A program made the translations under genes and the position numbers. This document shows, in pieces, positions 28,220 through 36,544 of a stretch of 64,000 nucleotides of DNA (its first letter is position 1; every line of letters begins with the position of its first letter). The stretch is from the NCBI GenBank assembly GCA_035327585.1, contig DAOLDD010000012.1:1-64000 (forward strand). The letters run 5' to 3'. The DNA comes from JAMLJG01 sp035327585. GTDB lineage: Bacteria > Verrucomicrobiota > Kiritimatiellia > CAIVKH01. The notes under the pieces were generated by a model. The model did not search any database. It was not told the origin of the DNA and saw only the letters and a program-made list of their open reading frames with translations.

Positions 28220-28957
28220 CTAACGCGCGCCGGGCAGGATGGCGTATTCCAGCGTGACGACGACCTTGGCGGTCTTCTCGATGGTGCTGGTGTCGTACAT
28301 GCCCCAGCTTGAGGTCTCGGTGGAGAGCGGGGTGGTGATCTGGAAGACGCCCTGCTGGGCGGAGACGAGTTCGCCGACACGGCCGCCGCTATTCTGCGCC
28401 ATCACCATGGCGCGCTGGAAGCCGTCCTCCGTCGCCCTGGCGAGCAACTCGCGCTTGAGGGTTTCCATCTGCGAGATGAGGAACTCCGGCGCGGAAACGG
28501 TGAGGTCGATGTCCTCGCTCATCAGGTTCGGCAAATCGAGCGCGGCCTCGTAGATGCGTTCAACCGATGACGATTCGACGGTGATCGTTTGGTAGAGATC
28601 GAAGTACTCAATTTCGTTCGAGTCTCTTCCCTGCGCGTCCTTGCGCGGTACTTTGCGTTGCGACGGCGTCAGCACGCGGATTTCGGCTTCGGCGAAGCCC
28701 CGTGCGCGCAGGGTTTCCCGCACGCGATCGCGCCGCTGCTTGAGCACCTCCAGGGCCTCGCTCGCCGTGGCGCCCCGCGCGCCGACCGTGACGCTGAACG
28801 TACCCGCGTCCGCGCGCACACCCTGCTCCGCGTAGCCTTTGACGGAGATGGCGCGCTCCTGCTTGATGCGCACGAAGAGTTTTGAAATCTGCGTTGCCGA
28901 AACGACCAGGGCGGCGGACGCGATGAGGGTGAGCAGGATCAGCCGGAAGTGATTCAT
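28220..28957 (-). CDS. SIMPL domain (DUF541) periplasmic protein
   Basis: A 245-residue SIMPL-domain protein. An N-terminal hydrophobic segment (about residues 5-22, MNHFRLILLTLIASAALVV) acts as anchor or signal, followed by the SIMPL-type repeat core ISVKGYAEQGVRADAGTFSV and GFAEAEIRVLTPS. The family (BP26/OMP28 type) is poorly understood; envelope location is inferred. I place the start at the ATG at 28957, since the 30 extra upstream codons would put the membrane segment too far inside. It is convergent with the lipoate ligase-like gene. Confidence 0.8.
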   Translation of the reverse strand: MNHFRLILLTLIASAALVVSATQISKLFVRIKQERAISVKGYAEQGVRADAGTFSVTVGARGATASEALEVLKQRRDRVRETLRARGFAEAEIRVLTPSQRKVPRKDAQGRDSNEIEYFDLYQTITVESSSVERIYEAALDLPNLMSEDIDLTVSAPEFLISQMETLKRELLARATEDGFQRAMVMAQNSGGRVGELVSAQQGVFQITTPLSTETSSWGMYDTSTIEKTAKVVVTLEYAILPGAR

Positions 28958-29176
28958 GAGTGCGCTCGTGCGTGTGGGGTGAGAACCAACGCCTGCGTAT
29001 GTAGCGTAAAGGGGAAGCGCTGGCAAGAAGGGGGCTGCGATCGCCAATTCGCTCGATCCTGTTGCATCGCCAGGCCTTCAGACTCGTGCTCGCCATGCGC
29101 GAAAGAGCCGGTGTATACCTGCGACCGGTTTCGCCTTTTCCGTGTCTCTATGAAAACATCGGGGAATGACCAGCAC

Positions 29177-30166
29177 ATGAAGACCGCCCTTTTCGCCGTG
29201 CCGCCGGGTACCTATGACATCGTATATGCGGGCGAGCCGCGCCAGCTCATCGACGAGCGCGTGGAGGTGATCGGGGGGCCGATGGAGCCCGCCGACCTGC
29301 CGGCGTTTTCCCGGCTGTCGGAAGCGGAGATTCTATTCCTGGGCTGGGGCTCTCCGCGTCTGGAAGGGGCGCTGCTCGATCGCCTGACGTCCCTGCGCGC
29401 GGTTTTTTATAGCGCGGGTTCCATCAAGCCCGTGGTTTCCGAGGCGTTCTGGGACCGTGACATTCCCATCTGCAGCGCGGTCGCGGCCAATGCGATTCCC
29501 GTGGCGGAGTTTGCGCACGCCGCCATCATGTTGTCGCTCAAGCGGGTCTGGCGCTATGAACGACTCGCGATGCGCAATCGACGCTGGCCCGCCTACCTGG
29601 ACGCGCCCGGGGCGTATCGCTCCACGGTGGGGCTGGTCGGACTGGGTTCGATCGGCCGGTTGGTGGTGGAAAAACTGCGCGCATCCGAATTGAGCGTGCT
29701 GGCCTACGATCCCTTCGTCGCCCCGCAGCAGGCCGAGGCGATGGGGGTGCGCCTGTCCGGGCTGGAGGATCTGTTTGACACGGCCGACGTGGTCTCGCTG
29801 CATGCGCCTTTGTTGCCGGCCACGCATGGCATGATTACCGGCGCGCTTATCCAACGCATGAAACCCAACGCGACGTTGCTGAACACATCGCGCGGCAAGC
29901 TCATCCGGGAGATGGAGATGATTGAGGTGCTGCGCCGTCGGGATGATCTCACGGCCGTGCTGGATGTCGTCTCTCCTGAACCGCCGTCGCCGGATTCCCC
30001 GTTGTTCGACCTGCCCAATGTCGTGATGACGCCGCATATCGCGGGCTCGATGGGCGCCGAGTGCAAGCGTATGGGCGCCTATATGGCTGAGGAACTCGCG
30101 CGATTCCTGGATGGGCTTCCCCTGAAGTACCGGATCACGCGCGAGCAGAACCAGCGCATGGCGTAA
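29177..30166 (+). CDS. D-isomer-specific 2-hydroxyacid dehydrogenase family protein
   Basis: A NAD(P)-dependent oxidoreductase of the phosphoglycerate dehydrogenase/D-lactate dehydrogenase superfamily, 329 residues. The nucleotide-binding motif is VGLGSIGRLV. The catalytic Arg is in NTSRGKLIRE, the Glu region is DVVSPEPPSPDSPLF, and the catalytic His is in MTPHIAGSMG. The substrate cannot be assigned. Start: ATG at 29177 (MKTALFAVPPG) with GGGGAA upstream; an ATG at 29150 is also possible. It faces the AraC-type gene convergently. Confidence 0.85.
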   Translation: MKTALFAVPPGTYDIVYAGEPRQLIDERVEVIGGPMEPADLPAFSRLSEAEILFLGWGSPRLEGALLDRLTSLRAVFYSAGSIKPVVSEAFWDRDIPICSAVAANAIPVAEFAHAAIMLSLKRVWRYERLAMRNRRWPAYLDAPGAYRSTVGLVGLGSIGRLVVEKLRASELSVLAYDPFVAPQQAEAMGVRLSGLEDLFDTADVVSLHAPLLPATHGMITGALIQRMKPNATLLNTSRGKLIREMEMIEVLRRRDDLTAVLDVVSPEPPSPDSPLFDLPNVVMTPHIAGSMGAECKRMGAYMAEELARFLDGLPLKYRITREQNQRMA

Positions 30167-30187
30167 ACCGTACCCGCCGCGACCGGT

Positions 30188-30976
30188 TCAGGCGTCGGTT
30201 CGCACCATGTGGCGCAACCGGTACGCGCCGGGCGTGGACCCCACATGGCGCCGGAATGCCCGGCAGAAGGTTTCGATCCGTGCGAATCCGCAGGCATTGC
30301 TTACGCGTTTGATCGGTTGCCGTGTGCCCGCGAGCAGGAGTCGCGCGCGACCCAGGCGACGGGCCAGCAAATACTGGTGCGGCGTCGTGTCGAGGTGGCG
30401 CCGGAACAGCAGGTGCAGGTGAGGTTCGCTGATGCCGGCCCGCGCGGCGAGGTCGGCGACGGAGCAATTCAACGGCGCGCCCGCATCAAGTTGCGCGAGA
30501 AGTTCGTCCAACGCGGCAGGGCGCCGGGGCGACGTGGCCCGTGCGGCACGCGTAGCCTCCCACAGGAGCCGCGTGTAGGCATAGGCGCCCAGCAGGTCGC
30601 GATCGGTGGACGGATCGTGGAAGGCGTCAAAGAGTTCCCGGTCCAGTTCAAGCGCGGTTTCCCTGTTCGCCAGCACCGTCAGCAACGGCGCCGGTCTTCG
30701 TCTTCGTCGGGCAACCTTGAAGCGCAGGGTGAGACAGGCGTACGGCGAGGAGGCCCGCGTGCGCGAGATGGTGCGGTCGCCCGTCACCTCCCAAAACAGT
30801 GCGCCGCAGCCCAACTCGCGAACGCCGTCCGCCCCTTCGTGCAGGACCGTCCCGGCCGTGACCAGTTCGAGGTATTCCTCGCCGGGCGGAATCCGCATTG
30901 GCGTCACCGCGGCAACGGCAGGCGCCTGATAACGACCAATCGCCGTGAGGCGCGGAGGCTTGAAGGGGTGGGGCAC
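30188..30976 (-). CDS. AraC family transcriptional regulator
   Basis: A 262-residue regulator with an N-terminal cupin-like sensing domain (about 20-110) and a C-terminal double helix-turn-helix (about 165-260). The HTH blocks are SVADLAARAGISEPHLHLLFRRH and VSNACGFARIETFCRAFRRHVGSTPGAYR, the classical AraC/XylS signature. It is transcribed away from the sugar isomerase/epimerase and Gfo/Idh genes across a 108-bp AT-rich gap with palindromes, so it most likely controls them. AraC members of this architecture usually respond to carbohydrate ligands. Confidence 0.9.
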   Translation of the reverse strand: MPHPFKPPRLTAIGRYQAPAVAAVTPMRIPPGEEYLELVTAGTVLHEGADGVRELGCGALFWEVTGDRTISRTRASSPYACLTLRFKVARRRRRPAPLLTVLANRETALELDRELFDAFHDPSTDRDLLGAYAYTRLLWEATRAARATSPRRPAALDELLAQLDAGAPLNCSVADLAARAGISEPHLHLLFRRHLDTTPHQYLLARRLGRARLLLAGTRQPIKRVSNACGFARIETFCRAFRRHVGSTPGAYRLRHMVRTDA

Positions 30977-30998
30977 GGACGCAATCTTTTGTCAGTAG

Positions 30999-31043
30999 AT
31001 AATAGATTATGTCAATTGATTCAACAAATAGCAGCTCTATGCT
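30999..31043 (+). promoter_or_regulatory. Divergent control region with palindromes and promoter
   Basis: ATAATAGATTAT (30999-31010) is a 5-bp inverted repeat around AG, and TTGATTCAA (31016-31024) is a palindrome around T. TTGATT (31016-31021) and TATGCT (31038-31043) are separated by 16 bp and could be the -35 and -10 elements for the isomerase gene at 31085. The region lies between the AraC-type regulator and its presumed target. Confidence 0.45.
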
Positions 31044-31084
31044 GGCCTATCAAAGAGTATTTATCAATCGAACGGAGCCTGTTC

Positions 31085-31855
31085 ATGTCCACCAAGCCGA
31101 TTTCCATTCAACTCTACAGTCTGCGCGAAGAGGCGAAGACCGATTTCCCGGGTGTCCTTCGCCGCGTCGCGGAAATCGGATTTCGCGGCGTGGAGCCCGC
31201 CGGATTCCACGGCCTGACGCCGGCGGCGTTCCGCCGCATGGTGGAGGACCTGGGCATGGTCATCTCGTCCACGCATTCCCCGTGGGCGACGCCGGACAAC
31301 CTGCAGGAGACGATCGACACGCTGGGCGTGCTCGGCGTCGACCTCGTGGCCGCTGGCGTCGGACAGGACGATTTTCGCACGGTGGACACGATCCGCGCGA
31401 CTGCGGAGCGCTTTGCCGCCATGGACGAGCAGTTGTCGCACGCGGGCATCACGATGACCGTGCACAACCACTGGTGGGAATTCGAGCGGATTGACGGACG
31501 CCTCAAGATGGACATCCTGCTGGAGCATGCGCCGCGCCTGCGGTTGGAACTCGACACCTACTGGGCCTGCAATTTCGGCGCAAACGATGCGGCCGAAATG
31601 GTGCGCCGCCATGGCGCGCGGTCGCCGCTCCTGCACATCAAGGACGGCACGTTACGGAAGGACGAACCGCTGGTCGCGGTGGGCGCGGGGCGGAACGACA
31701 TCCGCGGCATCGTGGCCGCGCTCGATCCCGCCGTCACCCGCTGGCTCGTGGTGGAGCAGGACAACAGCGCGACGGACATGTTCGAGTGCATGCGGGCGAG
31801 CTACAATTTTATGGTTGGCAACGGATTGGCGTCCGGCCGCATTAACGTCGGCTGA
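31085..31855 (+). CDS. Xylose isomerase-like TIM barrel protein
   Basis: A 256-residue sugar phosphate isomerase/epimerase of the AP_endonuc_2/xylose isomerase-like barrel. It begins ISIQLYSLREEAKTDFPG, with strands VAEIGFRGVEPAGFHG, TMTVHNHWWEF, LELDTYWACNFG and LLHIKDGT at the expected barrel ends; Glu, Asp and His residues there probably bind a metal. The Gfo/Idh/MocA gene starts 13 bp downstream, a frequent partnership in inositol and unusual sugar catabolism. The substrate is unknown. Confidence 0.87.
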   Translation: MSTKPISIQLYSLREEAKTDFPGVLRRVAEIGFRGVEPAGFHGLTPAAFRRMVEDLGMVISSTHSPWATPDNLQETIDTLGVLGVDLVAAGVGQDDFRTVDTIRATAERFAAMDEQLSHAGITMTVHNHWWEFERIDGRLKMDILLEHAPRLRLELDTYWACNFGANDAAEMVRRHGARSPLLHIKDGTLRKDEPLVAVGAGRNDIRGIVAALDPAVTRWLVVEQDNSATDMFECMRASYNFMVGNGLASGRINVG

Positions 31856-31868
31856 GCAGGAGGAATTC

Positions 31869-32972
31869 ATGAGCGAGCGCATCAAGGTGGGTATTGTCGG
31901 GTGCGGGAACATCAGCCAGGCGTATTTCAACGGCTGTCGCCTGTTTCCCATCCTCGAAGTGACGGCCTGCGCGGACCTCAACGAGGCGGCGGCGCGCAAG
32001 AAGGCGGAGGAAAACCAGGTTCGTGCGCTCACGGTCGCGGAACTGATGCAGGACCCCGACATCCAAATCGTGATCAACCTCACCGTGCCGCGCGTACACG
32101 CGGAGATCAGCCTGCAGGCGTTGCGCGCGGGCAAGCATGTACACAGCGAGAAACCGCTGGGGGTGTCGCTGGCCGAGGGGCGCGCGGTGGTGGAGGAGGC
32201 CGCGGCGCGGAAACTGCGCGCCGGCTGTGCGCCGGACACGTTCCTGGGCGCGGGATTCCAGACGTGCCGCAAGTTGGTGGAGGACGGCTGGATCGGTCGT
32301 CCGCTGGCGGGCACGGCGTTCATGATGGGACGCGGGCCCGAGGGCTGGCATCCGAACCCGGCGTTCTTCTACGAGGCCGGCGGCGGGCCGATGTTCGACA
32401 TGGGGCCGTACTATCTCACCGCGCTGGTCCACCTGCTCGGCCCGGTGAAATCCGTTTCCGCCGTTACGACGCGCGGGTTCGAGGAGCGCATCGCGACGTG
32501 CAAGGAGCAGATGGGCCGACGTCTGCCGGTGCAGGTGCCGACGCACTACAGCGGCACGCTGGTATTCCGCGACGGTGCGGTGGTCACCGTGGTGGTGAGT
32601 TTTGACGTGCATCGTTCCGCGCACCGGAACATCGAGGTGTACGGCAGCGACGGCAGCCTGCAGGCGCCGGACCCCAACACGTTTGGCGGGCCGGTGAGCC
32701 TCTTCCGCCCGGGGTCCGACGATTGGATGACATCCACCCTCACGCACGGGTATCGCGAAAATTCGCGCGGCATCGGCGTGGCGGACATGGCGCACGCGGT
32801 GCGCTCCGGCCGCCCGCACCGGTGCGACGCGCGACTCGCGCTGCACGTGGTGGAAATCATGCACGCCTTCGAGGCGTCATCCCGCACAGGCCAGGTCCGC
32901 GTGCTGGAAACGACCTGCGAACGTCCCGCGCCGCTGCCCCTCGGCCTGCTGCCCGGCGTGCTGGACGACTGA
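31869..32972 (+). CDS. Gfo/Idh/MocA family oxidoreductase
   Basis: A 367-residue NAD(P)-dependent sugar oxidoreductase. The N-terminal Rossmann motif is VGIVGCGNISQAYF. The EKP active-site triad is in SEKPLGVSLAEGR. The C-terminal GFO/IDH/MocA alpha/beta domain runs from about 130 to 350, with GGGPMFDMGPYYLTALVHLLG. The ATG at 31869 has an excellent AGGAGG site. It is probably co-transcribed with the isomerase-like gene and may oxidise or epimerise a sugar or inositol derivative. Confidence 0.9.
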   Translation: MSERIKVGIVGCGNISQAYFNGCRLFPILEVTACADLNEAAARKKAEENQVRALTVAELMQDPDIQIVINLTVPRVHAEISLQALRAGKHVHSEKPLGVSLAEGRAVVEEAAARKLRAGCAPDTFLGAGFQTCRKLVEDGWIGRPLAGTAFMMGRGPEGWHPNPAFFYEAGGGPMFDMGPYYLTALVHLLGPVKSVSAVTTRGFEERIATCKEQMGRRLPVQVPTHYSGTLVFRDGAVVTVVVSFDVHRSAHRNIEVYGSDGSLQAPDPNTFGGPVSLFRPGSDDWMTSTLTHGYRENSRGIGVADMAHAVRSGRPHRCDARLALHVVEIMHAFEASSRTGQVRVLETTCERPAPLPLGLLPGVLDD

Positions 32973-32981
32973 CGGGATCCT

Positions 32982-33024
32982 GCTGTCGGCCCAAATCTGA
33001 CGGCATGAAATGCCGTCGCTACAG
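32982..33024. repeat. Long palindrome between convergent genes
   Basis: GACGGCAT (32999-33006) and ATGCCGTC (33010-33017) pair exactly around GAA. Outer words GCTGT (from 32983) and ACAGC (to 33024) extend the stem with an internal bulge. It lies between the ends of the oxidoreductase and symporter genes and could work as a two-way transcription stop or be a dispersed repeat. Confidence 0.6.
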
Positions 33025-33052
33025 CGGTTCATGGAAAACATTATGAACCACT

Positions 33053-35353
33053 CTATTTCTTTTCTTCCACCGCTTTGACCCTCTCCTGATCTGCGGCGGA
33101 TACGTTGCCCTCGACCCAACCGTCGTCGAGGGGGTCGTCCTTGCGCGCGTTTAAATCGCGAAAGAGACGGCGCATGTCGACAACGGCCCCGGTCATCAGC
33201 CAGACGGTTGAAATGACGCCGACGACGGAAGCGACGACCAGGTTGACGTAAAGGAAATAGCCGCTCCACCACGAAAGGGGGAGCGGGCGTATGGCATTCC
33301 AGATGAGCACGCCGACGAAGCAGATCAGAAACTGGTAGACGAAGGAATAGATGAAGACGGACCAGGAGATGATTTTGTCGCCCCGCGTGTGTTCGGGGCC
33401 GATGCCGATCAAGACGTTGTATAAATGACGCAGATTTGAGACGGCGACCGGACGGTGTTCCCCATCAATCGCGTAGAGGCCGCGGTGCAGCATCCGGTCC
33501 AAATTGTAGGGGGCCTTTCGCGTGAGCCAGGAAAAGAAGACATAGCCGGCGAATGCGGCCAGGATGGAGAGGAAATATATTTCACGCGAGTTGATGGGAA
33601 ATTTTACGGGATCCATCGCCCAGACAATGTATGGGGCCAGCGGAGCGGATATGGATTTCAGGAAGGTGTCCAGCGGAAGGGTCCAGCCGCAGCGGTCGAT
33701 CCAGGGGTAGACGAGGTCCGCCCATCGGCGCTGCAGGAAGATGCCGCCGACGGACAATCCGGAACCGAAGAGCAGCGCCGCCCAGGCGCCGGCGGTCGTT
33801 CCGAAACGGCTGTAGAGGCCGAACAGCATGATTGGACCCGCGCCGCCCAGCCAGATGGAGGTCGTGATGGTCAGGAACATGCTGATGTAGTCCATGTGCG
33901 CGAGGTAGAAGGAAACGAAAAAGAAAAAGAGCGCGACGCCCACGGAGGCGAAGCGTAGCCAGCGCAAGTGGGTCTTCCTGTCGAAGGGCGTGCGGCGCAA
34001 CGGCATGATCACGTCCTGCACGAGGGTTGCCGAGGCATTGAAGATTCGCGAGTCGTCGGTGGACAGCATCAGCATGATGATCAGCAGGGCGAACAGGCCC
34101 ATCAGCACCGGCGGGAAGAGGTGCCCCATGGAGGCCGGCATCATCATTTGATAATAGAGCGTGCGGAATTTCTGGAAGACGGCGTTGCCTTCGCCCTCCG
34201 CGGGGATTTCCCGGTTCAGGGTATCCAGCGCGGTCGTCAGATAGATGGTGTCGGGGTTCTGCTCCCGCGAGAGTGGTTGATCAATGCCTATCCGGTGGGG
34301 CTGTTCGGGAATGGCCCGCAGATTTTCGATGAGGTGCTCGCGAACAGAGGGATCGCTGACCACTTCACCTGCAACGCGTTCTGTGAGGGCCAGACGAACC
34401 TCCCGGGCCTTCGTGGCGAAGCGCGGGTGCGCCATCAGCGTGATGACGGAGATCGCAATGAGCAGGCACATGACGGAACTGAACCCGTTCCGCCATGCGC
34501 CGAGGATGCCGGCCATTTTCTGCTCGTGTGGGGTACGGGCGGAGCCGCTGGTATCGTTGCCGATCCAGCTCGCGCGATTGATGATGCCGGAGAGGATGGC
34601 CACGAATAGCGCGAAGAGGTTGAAATCGCGCAGGTGGCTGATGTCCATCGGATTCAGGAAACTCTCGCCAGGCGCGCGATCCTGCATGATCGGGGCAATC
34701 TCGCCTCCCCAGGAGAACTGGGTCAGCACATACACGGTGAAGATCACGAAGATGGGATAGCTCATCAGGCCTTGAAAACAGTCGGTGATGATGAGCGAGA
34801 TGCGACCCGCGGGCCAGATGACGGTCAACGACAGGACGAGGATACCCCCGATGAGCAGCCCGAAGGTCGAGAGCGGGATTCCGAGCACGGTGTATACGGG
34901 CGGCAGGCCGAGGAAGTAGATGAAGAAGCGCGCCGCCACGGCGGGACCGATGGCATTGGCGAGCATTTCGGAGATGGTGCGCAGCAGGGCGGCGAAGATG
35001 CGGAAGGAGCGGCTGTAGCGCAGTTCAAGAAATTGTCCGATGGAGAGACATCGGGTTTCCCGGAAGCGATAGATGCAGAAGCCGCTGAGGGAGAGCAGCA
35101 GGGAGATGGGGATCATGAGGCCACCCCAGAACCCGAGGGCAAATCCCGTCTGATAGCGCTCCTCCACCAACGCAACGAGCGTGATGACGCCGAGCGCGGA
35201 CTCGAGGTCCCCCACCGAGATTACATAGCGGCCGGCCACGCGGCCGGCGGCCAGAAAATCGGCCACACCGCGGACATAGCGTCCGGCGTAGAGGCCCAGC
35301 GCAATGATGATGAGGATCGGAACGATGGCGATGCACCACGACAACCATGTCAT
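33053..35353 (-). CDS. Sodium:solute symporter (SSS) family transporter
   Basis: A 766-residue polytopic membrane protein of the sodium/solute symporter family with about 14-15 hydrophobic segments. The family resemblance is clearest in the early helices (DLESALGVITLVALVEERYQ, FLELRYSRSFRIFAAL) and the STDDSRIFNASATLVQDV region. A soluble insertion of about 100 residues lies between helices in the middle (FATKAREVRLALTERVAG onward), which is unusual. Its gene follows a GH130 phosphorylase gene on the same strand with an 83-bp gap, so a mannosyl or related oligosaccharide or sugar is the likely cargo. Substrate identity is inference only. Confidence 0.85.
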   Translation of the reverse strand: MTWLSWCIAIVPILIIIALGLYAGRYVRGVADFLAAGRVAGRYVISVGDLESALGVITLVALVEERYQTGFALGFWGGLMIPISLLLSLSGFCIYRFRETRCLSIGQFLELRYSRSFRIFAALLRTISEMLANAIGPAVAARFFIYFLGLPPVYTVLGIPLSTFGLLIGGILVLSLTVIWPAGRISLIITDCFQGLMSYPIFVIFTVYVLTQFSWGGEIAPIMQDRAPGESFLNPMDISHLRDFNLFALFVAILSGIINRASWIGNDTSGSARTPHEQKMAGILGAWRNGFSSVMCLLIAISVITLMAHPRFATKAREVRLALTERVAGEVVSDPSVREHLIENLRAIPEQPHRIGIDQPLSREQNPDTIYLTTALDTLNREIPAEGEGNAVFQKFRTLYYQMMMPASMGHLFPPVLMGLFALLIIMLMLSTDDSRIFNASATLVQDVIMPLRRTPFDRKTHLRWLRFASVGVALFFFFVSFYLAHMDYISMFLTITTSIWLGGAGPIMLFGLYSRFGTTAGAWAALLFGSGLSVGGIFLQRRWADLVYPWIDRCGWTLPLDTFLKSISAPLAPYIVWAMDPVKFPINSREIYFLSILAAFAGYVFFSWLTRKAPYNLDRMLHRGLYAIDGEHRPVAVSNLRHLYNVLIGIGPEHTRGDKIISWSVFIYSFVYQFLICFVGVLIWNAIRPLPLSWWSGYFLYVNLVVASVVGVISTVWLMTGAVVDMRRLFRDLNARKDDPLDDGWVEGNVSAADQERVKAVEEKK

Positions 35354-35436
35354 ACCGCGTCTCCCAACCGGGCTCTATGTCGCCCCCGGATTGATCTCCT
35401 GTTGTTGCTGCGGAACGCCGGGATCGCGGTCCACGG

Positions 35437-36402
35437 TTATGTGGCTTTGACGAAATCCAGCACTTCGCCGAGGTGTCCGTAGGCCAGTCCGACCACGGTA
35501 TCCGCCGCGCCGTAGTAGATGGCGAGTCGTCCGGTTTCACGGTCCACCAAGGCCGCGCAGGGGAAGACCACGTTGGGCACGTCGCCGCAGCGTTCGTAAT
35601 TCTCCTTGGGCGACATCAAATAGGGTCGGGCGCGGGCGCGCACCTTCCATGGTTCATCCAGGTCCAGCAGGGCCGCGCCAAAGGCGTAGACGAAGCCACT
35701 GCAGGAAGTCAGGACGCCATGATAGATCAGCAACCAGCCGTCCTCGGTTTCAATCGGCACGGGGCCCGCGCCAATCTTCGTGGCGTCCCATTGGCCGCCG
35801 ATGGGGGACATCACATGACGATGCCGTCCCCAGAAACACAGGTCCGGACTTTCGCTGTAGAAGATGTCGCCGAACGGTGTGTGACTCGTGTCGCTGGGTC
35901 GGCTCAACATGGCGTAGCGGCCATTGATTTTGCGCGGAAAGAGAACGCCATTCCGGTTGTAGGGGAGGAAGGCGTTTTCGAGTTGATGAAATTCCTCGAA
36001 ATCGTCGGTCCAACCCACGCCAATCGTGGGGCCGTGGTAGCCGTTGCACCAGGTGACATAATGCCGGCCTTCGATGGTGCAGACGCGGGGGTCGTAACCG
36101 TACTGGAAGGGGGCCGCGTCCGGATCGCTGTTCTTGAAGGTCAGCGGCTCTTTTTCAATGTTCCACTTCACGCCATCTTTGCTGAAGCCCCGGTGCAGGC
36201 GCATGTTGCGGACGCGATCATCGACGCGGAAAACGCCCGCATATCCGTCGCGAAATGGCACGAGGGCGGAATTGAAGATGCTATTTGCGCAAGGGACCTG
36301 CCGGGGTTGAATGATGGGATTGTGACGGCTGCGCCATAGAACATCATGCTCGCCGGCGGGGCGTTCCTCCCAAGGGAAAGTTCGGTGCTGTGTCGCGGTC
36401 AT
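35437..36402 (-). CDS. GH130 family glycoside phosphorylase
   Basis: A 321-residue five-bladed beta-propeller of GH130, the family of beta-1,4-mannosyl phosphorylases and related enzymes. Recognisable blocks are NPIIQPRQVPCANSIFNSAL, YDPRVCTIEGRHYVTW (DPR region), WDATKIGAGPVPIETEDGWL and GDVPNVVFPCAALVDRE. There is no signal peptide, so phosphorolysis would be cytoplasmic and pair with import by the SSS transporter downstream. The start ATG at 36402 has AAGGAG upstream. The divergent promoter region carries the GTATTAATAC operator. Confidence 0.88.
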   Translation of the reverse strand: MTATQHRTFPWEERPAGEHDVLWRSRHNPIIQPRQVPCANSIFNSALVPFRDGYAGVFRVDDRVRNMRLHRGFSKDGVKWNIEKEPLTFKNSDPDAAPFQYGYDPRVCTIEGRHYVTWCNGYHGPTIGVGWTDDFEEFHQLENAFLPYNRNGVLFPRKINGRYAMLSRPSDTSHTPFGDIFYSESPDLCFWGRHRHVMSPIGGQWDATKIGAGPVPIETEDGWLLIYHGVLTSCSGFVYAFGAALLDLDEPWKVRARARPYLMSPKENYERCGDVPNVVFPCAALVDRETGRLAIYYGAADTVVGLAYGHLGEVLDFVKAT

Positions 36403-36440
36403 GCGTGGGTCTCCTTGTGCATGGACCTTTTACGAATAAC

Positions 36441-36470
36441 GTATTAATACAGTCAACACTCTATTTGATA
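36441..36470. promoter_or_regulatory. Operator-like palindrome 1 (GTATTAATAC) with TTTGATA block
   Basis: The perfect 10-bp palindrome GTATTAATAC (36441-36450) is followed after 13 bp by TTTGATA (36464-36470). On the minus strand TTGACT (36456-36451) could be the GH130 -35 element, placing the palindrome in its promoter spacer. Copies occur at 37478 and, as GTACTAATAC, at 46747. Confidence 0.7.
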
Positions 36471-36477
36471 TAAATTC

Positions 36478-36504
36478 TTGCGTCTGCTTCATTGTGCGTA
36501 TAAT
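36478..36504 (+). promoter_or_regulatory. Promoter of the PEP-CTERM gene at 36545
   Basis: A perfect -10 hexamer TATAAT (36499-36504) lies 40 bp before the ATG. The -35 is weaker: TTCTTG (36475-36480) or TTGCGT (36478-36483). The leader after it contains GAGTGGAA, also present in the leader of the paralogue at 46864, so the two promoters share ancestry. Confidence 0.55.
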
Positions 36505-36544
36505 CTGCATCGTTGAGTGGAAGAAAAGGGAAAGGAAAGGCGTC

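Noticed and set aside
30209..31084. Long in-frame N-terminal extension of the isomerase/epimerase gene
   Set aside because: It runs antisense through the AraC regulator; the conserved barrel starts at the ATG at 31085.
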